A DNA stretch of 6,058 nucleotides, from positions 1 through 6,058 of the forward strand of contig JAICTR010000187.1 in the NCBI GenBank assembly GCA_025936275.1, written 5' to 3'. Source of the DNA: Burkholderiales bacterium. Its GTDB lineage: Bacteria; Pseudomonadota; Gammaproteobacteria; Burkholderiales; Usitatibacteraceae. The notes beneath the pieces are model-generated. The model made no database searches. It had not been told where the DNA came from and saw only the letters and a program-made list of their open reading frames with translations. The position numbers and the translations under genes were made by a program. Below, piece by piece: positions 1 through 5,387 of this stretch (its first letter is position 1; each line of letters begins with the position of its first letter).

Positions 1-972
1 GAACACCATCCCCGCGTAGACCGACTGCCCCGAGACGAACATGTGGTGCCCCCACACCAGGAAGCCGAAGGCCGCGATGCCGAGGATCGCGTAGCACATG
101 AAGCGGTAGCCGAAGATGCGCTTCCTCGCGAAGCAGGTGATGAGCTCGCTCACCACGCCCATCGCGGGCAGCACCATGATGTACACCGCCGGGTGCGAGT
201 AGAACCAGAAGAGGTGCTGGAAGAGGAGCGGGTCGCCGCCCAGCGCGGGATCGAAGATCCCGATGTGCAGCACGCGCTCGACCACCATGAGCGTGAGCGT
301 CATCGCGAGCACCGGCGTCGCCAGCACGAGGATCAGGCTCGTCGCGTAGAGCGCCCACACGAAGAGCGGCAGGCGGAACCACGTCATGCCCGGCGCGCGC
401 AGGCGGTGCACGGTGACGATGAAGTTCAACCCCGTGAGGATCGAGGAGAAGCCGACGATGAAGACCCCCATCGCGGCGAGCACCACGTGGGTGTTGGAGA
501 ACATCGTCGAGAACGGCGTGTAGAAGGTCCAGCCGGTATCCACGCCGCCCGCGATCAGCATCGCGACGGTGAAGAGCCCGCCCAGCACGTAGATGTACCA
601 GGAGAGCAGGTTCAGCTTGGGGAACGCCACCTCGCGCGCGCCGATCATGAGCGGCACGAGGAAGTTGCCGAGGGTCGCCGGGATCGACGGGATGAGGAAG
701 AACCACACCATCACCACGCCGTGCAGCGTGAAGAGCTTGTTGTAGGTGTCGGCGGTGACGAGGTCGCCCTGCGGCGTCACGAGCTCGAGGCGGATCAACC
801 CCGCCGCCGCGCCGCCGAGGAAGAAGAAAAGCGTGATCGAGATCGCGTAGAGGATCGCGATGCGCTTGTGGTCGCGCGTCGTGAGCCACGAGCCGAGCGT
901 GTAGCCCTGCGTGAGGAAGTTGTCGGCCGGCGGCGCCGATGCCGGCGGCAATGGGGCGGCGACGGCGCTCAT
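1..972 (-). CDS. coxA: Cytochrome c oxidase subunit I, A2-type heme-copper oxidase (partial, 3' end outside window)
   Basis: This is the first 324 residues of the catalytic subunit, which reduces O2 to water and pumps protons. The frame runs open to position 1. Helix II carries the heme a ligand His84 in TLHGVVMVWFF. CuB ligands are His260 in FYSHPAVY and the pair His309-His310 in WGHHMFVSG; Tyr264 is the expected His-Tyr cross-link partner. Tyr258-Ser259 before the histidine, and Ala262 where A1 enzymes have Glu, mark the A2 (YS) class. D-pathway asparagines align at Asn103 and Asn121, but the entrance acidic residue (bovine Asp91 position, 30 residues after the heme a His) is Glu114. The second heme a ligand, the a3 ligand and the K-pathway lysine lie beyond the window. 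The ATG at 972 overlaps the coxB stop (ATGA), with GGAGG four bases upstream. The N-terminus is Ala/Pro-rich. Confidence 0.98.
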   Translation of the reverse strand, partial: MSAVAAPLPPASAPPADNFLTQGYTLGSWLTTRDHKRIAILYAISITLFFFLGGAAAGLIRLELVTPQGDLVTADTYNKLFTLHGVVMVWFFLIPSIPATLGNFLVPLMIGAREVAFPKLNLLSWYIYVLGGLFTVAMLIAGGVDTGWTFYTPFSTMFSNTHVVLAAMGVFIVGFSSILTGLNFIVTVHRLRAPGMTWFRLPLFVWALYATSLILVLATPVLAMTLTLMVVERVLHIGIFDPALGGDPLLFQHLFWFYSHPAVYIMVLPAMGVVSELITCFARKRIFGYRFMCYAILGIAAFGFLVWGHHMFVSGQSVYAGMVF

Positions 973-1907
973 CGTTCCTCCGGCGCGGTGGACTTGAGGT
1001 AGGCGACGATGTCGAGGATCTCCGCCTCGCTCACCTGCCCTTCGAAGCTCGGCATCACCGGCTCGTAGCCGGCGACGACGTCGCGCTTGGGCAGCAGGAT
1101 CGAATCGCGGATGTAGGCGGCGTCGGCCACCACGGTGCGGCCATCCCGCAGGTGCACGACGCGATGCCAGATGCCGGAGAGATCCGGCGCGTGAACGCTG
1201 GAGCGCGCATCGTGGCAGCCGCTGCATCCCAGGCGCCGGAAGGTGTCGAAGCCGCGCGCCGCCATGGTCTCCCGCGTGCCGCCTTGCGAGAGCCAGCGCG
1301 CGAAATCCTCGGGGCGCATCACGATCACGTGGCCGCCCATGCGTGCGTGGTCGGTGCCGCAGTACTCGGTGCAATGCATCTCGTAGGTGCCCAGGCGCGT
1401 GGGCGTGAACGTGAGCTCGGTGTAGCGGCCCGGCACCGCGTCCTGCTTGATGCGGAACGCCGGCACGTAGAAGGAATGGATCACGTCCTCGGTCGCGAGC
1501 ACCAGTCGCACCTTCTGTCCGAGCGGCAGGTGCAGCTCGTCGATCTCGCGCCGGCCGTTGGCGTGCTCGAGACGCCACATCCACTGCTTGCCGACGACGA
1601 AGACCGGCATCGCGCCCGCGGCATGTCCATAGAAGCCCGCGTACACCACGGCACCCCAGGCGAAGAAGCCGAGGAAGATCGCGAGCGGCGTGAGGGTCCA
1701 CGTGTACTCGAGCCAGCGCTTGTTGGCGGGCGCGTTGGAGCGGTCGACCCTCGCGCTTCGCCGGTAGCGCAGGCAAAAGACGAAGATCAGGCATGCGATC
1801 GCGATCGCCATGAGCCCGGTCACGACGAAGAGCCCGAAGAGCAGGTGGTCCACGCGATGCGCGACGTCGGACGCCGCGGGGAGGAGCCAGCCGGCGTGCT
1901 CGCTCAC
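969..1907 (-). CDS. coxB: Cytochrome c oxidase subunit II with fused C-terminal cytochrome c domain (caa3 type)
   Basis: This 312-residue protein accepts electrons in the periplasm and feeds them to subunit I. An N-terminal hairpin of two membrane helices (about 22-46 and 72-92) anchors it; no cleavable lipobox is seen. The cupredoxin domain (about 101-198) has the aromatic electron-entry stretch KQWMWRLE (107-114). It also has a full CuA ligand set: His144, Cys179, Glu181, Cys183, His187 and Met190 in HCTEYCGTDHARM. A cytochrome c domain follows (about 215-307), with CSGCH at 228-232 and probable axial Met285 in PVMPSF. The fused heme defines a caa3-type enzyme, which can take electrons from membrane-bound donors such as ACIII. 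The gene starts at GTG overlapping the sco stop (GTGA) and ends overlapping the coxA ATG (ATGA). All ligands are intact. Confidence 0.97.
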   Translation of the reverse strand: MSEHAGWLLPAASDVAHRVDHLLFGLFVVTGLMAIAIACLIFVFCLRYRRSARVDRSNAPANKRWLEYTWTLTPLAIFLGFFAWGAVVYAGFYGHAAGAMPVFVVGKQWMWRLEHANGRREIDELHLPLGQKVRLVLATEDVIHSFYVPAFRIKQDAVPGRYTELTFTPTRLGTYEMHCTEYCGTDHARMGGHVIVMRPEDFARWLSQGGTRETMAARGFDTFRRLGCSGCHDARSSVHAPDLSGIWHRVVHLRDGRTVVADAAYIRDSILLPKRDVVAGYEPVMPSFEGQVSEAEILDIVAYLKSTAPEER

Positions 1908-2809
1908 GGCCTCGCCTCCCGTACGCGATGGCGATGATGGCGCCACGCCCAGGAAGCCGCGATCACGAAGAACGCGGCGATCACCGCGCGCAGGATGTCG
2001 AGGATCGCGAGCGTGTAGCGGCCGGTCGTGGGATCGAAGTGATAGCAGAGGAGCAGCAGCGGGTTGCTGGTGGGCGCGATGCTTTCCGCCCTCGCGTCGC
2101 GCAGGCTCGCGGCGAGCTTCGCCGGATCGAAGCGCACGCCGAGGAAGTACTTCGAGATCGCGCCCTCGGGCGTCACCACCGCGAACCCCGCCGCGTGCGC
2201 GAAGGTGTCGTGCCGCGGCTCGTAGCGATAGCGGAACCCGACCGCCTTCGCGAGCCGATCGACCGAGGCCTGATCGCCGCGCAGGAAGGTCCACGCGGCG
2301 CGATCGGCCGGGCCGACCCGCATGCGCTTCGCCTCGCGCATCGCATCGCCCGTCTCGCGCGGATCGATGCTCACGAAGACGCCGCGGTAGTCGCGGCCCG
2401 CCTCGAGGCCGCTTCGGTCGAGCGCCTGCGTCACGCCGGCGAGCGTCATCGGGCACAGGTCCTGGCACGCGAGGTAGCCCAGCACCAGCACCGTGGGCTT
2501 GGCGTGCAGCGCGCTCCCCAACGTCGTCGCGTGGCCGGCATCATCGACGAAGGCCGCGGCGAGCGGCAGTTGCGCGCCGGGGTGCTGCTCGAAGCCGACG
2601 TCCTTCGCGATGTCGGGTCCGTGCGCGAAGGCTTGCACCGGGACTACGCACGCAAAAAGCATGGGAACCACGGATGAACACAGATGAACACAGATGAGAG
2701 CCACGAATCGAATGCTGCGTACCCATGGGCACACGGGAACATCCTCCACGGACCATCTGTGTTCATCCGTGTTCATCTGTGGCTTCAACGTTTTTCCAGG
2801 GAAAATCAT
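1904..2809 (-). CDS. sco: SCO1/SenC-family copper chaperone for CuA assembly, with repeat-derived N-terminus
   Basis: This thioredoxin-fold protein delivers copper to, or reduces, the CuA site of oxidase subunit II on the periplasmic face. From the 2809 start it is 301 residues; from an in-frame ATG at 2662 it is 252. In the long numbering the copper-binding motif is CQDLC (Cys115, Cys119) with the distal ligand His205 in TFAHAAGF. VSIDPRET (146-153) is a second family signature. A C-terminal hydrophobic anchor at about 266-289 is typical of the SCO type found in ACIII operons, and the tail is HHRHR-rich. Start choice: 2809 overlaps the upstream stop as ATGA with AAGGG nine bases before it, whereas 2662 has no Shine-Dalgarno. 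Residues 12-48 are translated from a dispersed repeat. They supply R31/R34 and the first part of a hydrophobic segment that ends QAFA before His63, forming a plausible signal peptide. The TGA overlaps the coxB GTG. Confidence 0.93.
   Translation of the reverse strand: MIFPGKTLKPQMNTDEHRWSVEDVPVCPWVRSIRFVALICVHLCSSVVPMLFACVVPVQAFAHGPDIAKDVGFEQHPGAQLPLAAAFVDDAGHATTLGSALHAKPTVLVLGYLACQDLCPMTLAGVTQALDRSGLEAGRDYRGVFVSIDPRETGDAMREAKRMRVGPADRAAWTFLRGDQASVDRLAKAVGFRYRYEPRHDTFAHAAGFAVVTPEGAISKYFLGVRFDPAKLAASLRDARAESIAPTSNPLLLLCYHFDPTTGRYTLAILDILRAVIAAFFVIAASWAWRHHRHRVREARP
1915..1920 (-). promoter_or_regulatory. Ribosome binding site deciding the GTG start of coxB
   Basis: The minus strand reads GGGAGG with a 7-base gap before GTG at 1907, inside the 3' end of sco. 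It supports a GTG start in the GTGA overlap. The only methionines upstream in the frame belong to a long overlapping reading with no CoxB-like sequence. Confidence 0.7.
2668..2782. repeat. Inverted pair of 'gatgaacaca' dispersed-repeat arms inside the 5' end of sco
   Basis: The left arm at 2668-2696 and the right arm at 2754-2782 are 29 bases each. They are reverse complements at 27 of 29 positions, separated by a 57-base spacer. Each arm contains tandem 10-base units of gatgaacaca/cggatgaaca type. On translation they give the MNTDEHR / ICVHLCSS peptides, which I recall as common spurious peptides from interspersed repeats in many bacterial genomes (not searched). The block is visibly AT-richer than the flanking genes. 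A small ttttcc/ggaaaa palindrome at 2792-2805 sits between the right arm and the upstream ATG and may belong to the same insertion. It is in frame with sco, so the gene stays open through it. In mRNA it could fold into a long stem just after the start codon. Confidence 0.88.
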
Positions 2810-3156
2810 CGCGGCCCGCCCTTCGAGCGCTCGACGAGGAGGCGCATCGCCTGCTCGATGGGAATGTGCGCGCGCCCCGTCCGCGGATCGATCCCGCTGC
2901 TTTCGAGGCGCCGCATTTTCTCGGCGCGGAAGGCGGCCATGTCCCGCTCGGGCACGGTCTCCTGCACCGGTGCCGCGATCTTCGGCATCGCCGCGTCGTT
3001 GGGCGCGAAGTCGGGCGTATTCGAGAGCGCGACGATGATCCATGGCACGCACACGGCGATCGCGATGCCCGCGACGATGACGGCGACACCGGCGCCGATG
3101 CCGCGCAGCGACAGGTCGCTCGCCTGGTGCACCGTGGCGTCGTGGCTCTCAGCCAT
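2806..3156 (-). CDS. Small single-TM membrane protein of the ACIII-oxidase operon, function unknown
   Basis: This 116-residue protein has no assigned function. The N-terminus (1-18) is hydrophilic and His/Asp-containing. One strongly hydrophobic helix spans about 19-44, and a roughly 70-residue polar tail follows. The tail has a Pro/Ala stretch (52-65), a charged Arg/Glu-rich helix (about 68-84), and a C-terminal G-R-A-H-IPIEQAM-R-LL element (about 95-107). That last motif resembles the 'RIPI..AM.LL' tail of small proteins and SCO-adjacent proteins I recall from ACIII and cytochrome oxidase operons, so it may be a conserved assembly or regulatory accessory; this is inference. I chose ATG 3156 because GGAG lies nine bases upstream and it overlaps the actF stop by only 8 bases. 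An in-frame ATG at 3189 would add 11 residues inside actF without a better signal. Its TGA overlaps the SCO ATG at 2809 (ATGA). No heme or metal motif is visible. Confidence 0.85.
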   Translation of the reverse strand: MAESHDATVHQASDLSLRGIGAGVAVIVAGIAIAVCVPWIIVALSNTPDFAPNDAAMPKIAAPVQETVPERDMAAFRAEKMRRLESSGIDPRTGRAHIPIEQAMRLLVERSKGGPR

Positions 3157-4162
3157 GGGCGGCCGCTCCGGCGGGTCGAACCCGCGCATCCCCCCTGCGC
3201 ATCTCGCGCCGCCACGCCCATCCGCCCAACGCGCCCAGCACGACGATCGCCGCGAGGTCGGTCCACGCGATGGCGAAGCCTTCGGGACGGAACGTGGGCA
3301 CCACGAGCCAGAATGCTTCGCCCAAATGCGCGACGAGGAGTCCCACGGCGATCGCGGCGAGGAGCCGCGGCGCCCGCTTGGCCGCGCGCGAGAGCAGGAT
3401 CAGCAGCGGCAGGAAGAAGTGGAACGCGATGAGGAAGATGCCGAGCGCCGCCCATCCCGTCTGCACGCGCGGCACGTACCAGTGGATCTCGTTCGGCAGG
3501 TTCTCCGACCAGATGATGAGGAACTGCGTGTACGCGAGGTACGCCCAGGTGAGGACGTACATGAGGAGGATGTTGCCGAGGTCGTGGAAGCGCAGGCGCA
3601 GCGCCTCGTCCTCGCCCGCCACGGGTTGGAAGTACGCGGCCATCGCCACGCCGAAGGCGGCGCCGGCGAGCATCTGTCCGGTGCCGAGCAGCAGGCCGAA
3701 GGTGCTCGAATACCAGCGCGGCGTGAGCGAAGCGATCCAGTCCACGCCCGCGAGCGAGACGGTCAACGCGTACACGATGAGCCCGATCGCCGCGACGCGC
3801 CGCGCCCCCGGGCTTCCTCCGCTCGCCGGATCGACGGTCGCGCGATCGGCGCGCAGGAACGCGATCGAGAGCACCGACCAGATCGCGAGCCACGCGATCG
3901 AGCGCCCGATCCAGAACGGCAGGTTGAGGTAGCGCCCCGGCGAATCGACCCAGGGGTAAACCAGCTTCACGCCGAGGAGGATCGGCAGGAAGCAAATCGC
4001 CAACGCCGGGACGAGCCGCGTCGCCGCGAGCCACGCCGGGCGCACCGGCTCCCCCCAGCGCCCGCCGGTGAGCGCGTGCACCATGAGGTTCGCCATCGAG
4101 CCCAGCGCGATCGCGAGCAGGAAGAGCCACGCGAAAAGGTAGGAGCGCAGGAGCTCGCTCAT
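3149..4162 (-). CDS. actF: ActF, polytopic membrane subunit of Alternative Complex III
   Basis: This 337-residue integral membrane protein is the ActF paralogue of the NrfD-like ActC. It packs against ActC in ACIII and is proposed to contribute a proton path. About nine hydrophobic spans are visible, near 8-31, 49-71, 84-103, 123-145, 154-178, 196-218, 236-257, 267-289 and 299-317. Signatures are AGVDWIASLTPRWYSSTFG (138-156) and the helix with WAYLAYTQFLIIWSENLPNE-type sequence (206-225) followed by IHWYVPR (226-232). These match the ActF pattern of W-Y-S after the VDW helix and of IIWS-x-NLP. It is somewhat short for the family as I recall it, mainly at the N-terminus, where the first helix begins almost immediately. 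The ATG at 4162 overlaps the actE TGA as ATGA and has AAGGGGAG six bases upstream. The stop overlaps the next gene by 8 bases. Confidence 0.95.
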   Translation of the reverse strand: MSELLRSYLFAWLFLLAIALGSMANLMVHALTGGRWGEPVRPAWLAATRLVPALAICFLPILLGVKLVYPWVDSPGRYLNLPFWIGRSIAWLAIWSVLSIAFLRADRATVDPASGGSPGARRVAAIGLIVYALTVSLAGVDWIASLTPRWYSSTFGLLLGTGQMLAGAAFGVAMAAYFQPVAGEDEALRLRFHDLGNILLMYVLTWAYLAYTQFLIIWSENLPNEIHWYVPRVQTGWAALGIFLIAFHFFLPLLILLSRAAKRAPRLLAAIAVGLLVAHLGEAFWLVVPTFRPEGFAIAWTDLAAIVVLGALGGWAWRREMRRGDARVRPAGAAAHG

Positions 4163-4860
4163 TTCGCGCTCCCCTTGCCGTGCGCGTTCGCGGCGAGCGC
4201 CTCGCGCGGCGCGTCCTGGCTCAGCTGCAGCGCGCGGATGTAGGCCACGATCGCCCAGCGGTCCTCGGGCGCCACGCGATCGCGATACGGATACATGACG
4301 CCGTAGCCATTCGTCATCACGTCGTAGAAGTGGCGATCGGGGGCGTTGCGCAGGCGATCGATGTGATAGGACGGCGGATGCGGGAAGCCGCGCCGCGCGA
4401 TGCGCCCGTCGCCATCGCCGAGTCGGCTGTGGCAGGGCGCGCAGTAGATGTCGAAGCGCTCGCGCCCGCGCGCGAGGAGCCGCATCGTGATCGGATACGG
4501 GATCGCCTTCGCGCGCTCCGCGGCGATGCGCCGCGCCTCGCGCTCGCGATCCGCCACGCCGCTCGAGGTCGCGGCGAGGATGCCGCGGTTGTATTCCACG
4601 GTGCCCGCCACCCGCGGGCGCGACGAGTTGCCGTCGTCGAAGCGCTCGCTCGGCCTGAGCGGCTTCTGCTTCGCGCCGTCGTACATGTTGCGCGCGAGCT
4701 TTTCGCATCCGGCGACGGTGACGGCGACGAGGGCGAGGGCGCAGAGCAGCATCCTCCCTCCCCCTTGGGGGAGGGCCGGGGAGAGGGTAAGCCGGCCGAA
4801 TCGCGGACCCTCACCCCGCCCTCTCCCAAGGGAGAGGGAGACTTTGGAAACCGCCCTCAT
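4159..4860 (-). CDS. actE: ActE, monoheme cytochrome c lipoprotein of Alternative Complex III, with repeat-derived N-terminus
   Basis: This is a periplasmic, membrane-anchored c-type cytochrome that passes electrons from ACIII towards the oxidase. From the 4860 start it is 233 residues. A second in-frame ATG at 4752 gives 197 residues, close to the normal family layout. In the short numbering a hydrophobic segment 2-15 ends in a lipobox VAGC (C16). The heme c motif is CAPCH (104-108) and the likely axial ligand is Met153 in GVMYPY; a conserved W-A-I-V-A-Y-I-R helix follows at 166-173. I chose 4860 because it overlaps the actD stop as ATGA and has GAGGTG five bases upstream. The 36 extra residues are Gly/Arg/Ser/Leu-rich and come from a dispersed palindromic repeat. 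The short form lacks the usual positive charges before the hydrophobic core, whereas the long form has many. The true start is uncertain; the cytochrome call is not. The stop overlaps actF as ATGA. Confidence 0.93.
   Translation of the reverse strand: MRAVSKVSLSLGRGRGEGPRFGRLTLSPALPQGGGRMLLCALALVAVTVAGCEKLARNMYDGAKQKPLRPSERFDDGNSSRPRVAGTVEYNRGILAATSSGVADREREARRIAAERAKAIPYPITMRLLARGRERFDIYCAPCHSRLGDGDGRIARRGFPHPPSYHIDRLRNAPDRHFYDVMTNGYGVMYPYRDRVAPEDRWAIVAYIRALQLSQDAPREALAANAHGKGSAK
4754..4844. repeat. C/T-rich dispersed palindromic repeat inside the 5' end of actE
   Basis: There are two 9-bp hairpins: 4756-4764 pairing with 4767-4775 (2-base loop tt) and 4819-4827 pairing with 4830-4838 (2-base loop aa). 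The larger unit is an inverted pair: about 4756-4788 is nearly the reverse complement of about 4807-4838, with a spacer containing gccggccg. On the minus strand it reads like the widespread 'ctctccc..gggagaggg' interspersed repeats that produce SLSLGRGRGEG/SPALPQGGG-type peptides in proteobacterial translations. That resemblance is from memory and was not searched. It encodes roughly residues 6-35 of the long ActE form without a frameshift. No T-run follows the hairpins, so it is not an intrinsic terminator. Exact element ends cannot be fixed from one copy. Confidence 0.85.
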
Positions 4861-5387
4861 TCCCCCACCTCGACGACCTTCATCGGCTTCAATCCTTCCA
4901 GGAATCGCCTCGCCGAAACCGCGTCGAAGCGCGCATCGTCGGCGCCGAGGCAGAGGAAGAAGCGGTTGCGCGTCGCGAGGTCGAAGTCGCGCGCGCCGAA
5001 CACGGGATGGCGCAGCCGCGGCAACCCGTTGCCCGCCAGCATCGCGATCACCGCGGTGAATGCGGCGACGAGCACCGTCGTCTCGAAGGTCACCGGAATG
5101 AACTCGGGCCAGCTGTTGAGCGGGCGCCCGCCGATGTTGACCGGGTAATCGATCACCGCCGTGTACCACTGCAGGAAGAAGCCGCCCACGCCGCCGGCGA
5201 TGCCGCCGATGAGCGTATAGAGCGGCACGCGCGTCTCGCGGAAGTCGATCGCCTCGGCAAGCCCTTCGATGGGGAACGGCGAATAGGCCTCGATGCGCCG
5301 GTAGCCCGCCTCGCGCGCGCGCTTCGCCGCGGCGAGGAGCGCATCCGCGCTCGCGAATTCCGCCATCAGCGCGTGGAGCGCGCTCAT
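4857..5387 (-). CDS. actD: ActD, DUF3341 membrane subunit of Alternative Complex III
   Basis: This 176-residue protein belongs to the DUF3341/ActD family, a two-helix subunit peripheral to the ACIII membrane core with no known cofactor. An N-terminal soluble domain (about 1-52) holds the family motif AYSPFPIEGL (34-43). Transmembrane helix 1 (about 56-78) is glycine-rich. The loop PVNIGGRPLNSWPEFIPVTFE-like region (82-102) is the strongest family signature, and helix 2 spans about 98-118. A short cytoplasmic domain follows, with an F-F-L-C core near 143-146. Length is typical for the family. The ATG at 5387 is preceded by a purine-rich GAGGAGAAGGA stretch and overlaps the actC stop as ATGA; its own TGA overlaps the actE start at 4860 the same way. 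This implies coupled translation. Confidence 0.95.
   Translation of the reverse strand: MSALHALMAEFASADALLAAAKRAREAGYRRIEAYSPFPIEGLAEAIDFRETRVPLYTLIGGIAGGVGGFFLQWYTAVIDYPVNIGGRPLNSWPEFIPVTFETTVLVAAFTAVIAMLAGNGLPRLRHPVFGARDFDLATRNRFFLCLGADDARFDAVSARRFLEGLKPMKVVEVGE
4866..4871 (-). promoter_or_regulatory. Ribosome binding site supporting the long actE start at 4860
   Basis: The minus strand reads GAGGTG, then GGGGA, then ATG. This is a near-ideal Shine-Dalgarno with a 5-base gap, lying within the actD 3' coding end. It favours 4860 as the ancestral actE start. The competing ATG at 4752 is preceded by AAGGGGGAGGGAGG (4753-4766), which is also purine-rich but is supplied by the repeat itself. 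Confidence 0.65.

Noticed and set aside
43..1002. Long plus-strand open frame opposite coxA
   Set aside because: It is rich in Arg, His, Glu and Asp with no family signature, and lies antisense to a coxA with all ligands intact. It is a shadow of high-GC codon use, like the other long plus-strand frames opposite sco, actF and actE.
969..2468. A 499-residue minus-strand frame suggesting a CoxB with a large N-terminal extension
   Set aside because: The first roughly 187 residues are an out-of-frame reading of sco with no CoxB-like sequence. The GTG at 1907 has a good ribosome binding site and overlaps the sco stop.
2671..2696. CRISPR-like short tandem units (gatgaacaca)
   Set aside because: There are only two to three units per arm, with no spacers and a mirrored arm at 2754-2782. 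This fits a dispersed inverted repeat, not an array.
2684..2760. Plus-strand start of a repeat-encoded protein beginning MNTDE
   Set aside because: This peptide is the typical spurious translation of the interspersed repeat, and the downstream frame is antisense shadow of actF.
4756..4775. Strong GC hairpin as an intrinsic terminator between actD and actE
   Set aside because: On the minus strand it is followed by AGGATG and no T-run, and the operon continues in coupled fashion.
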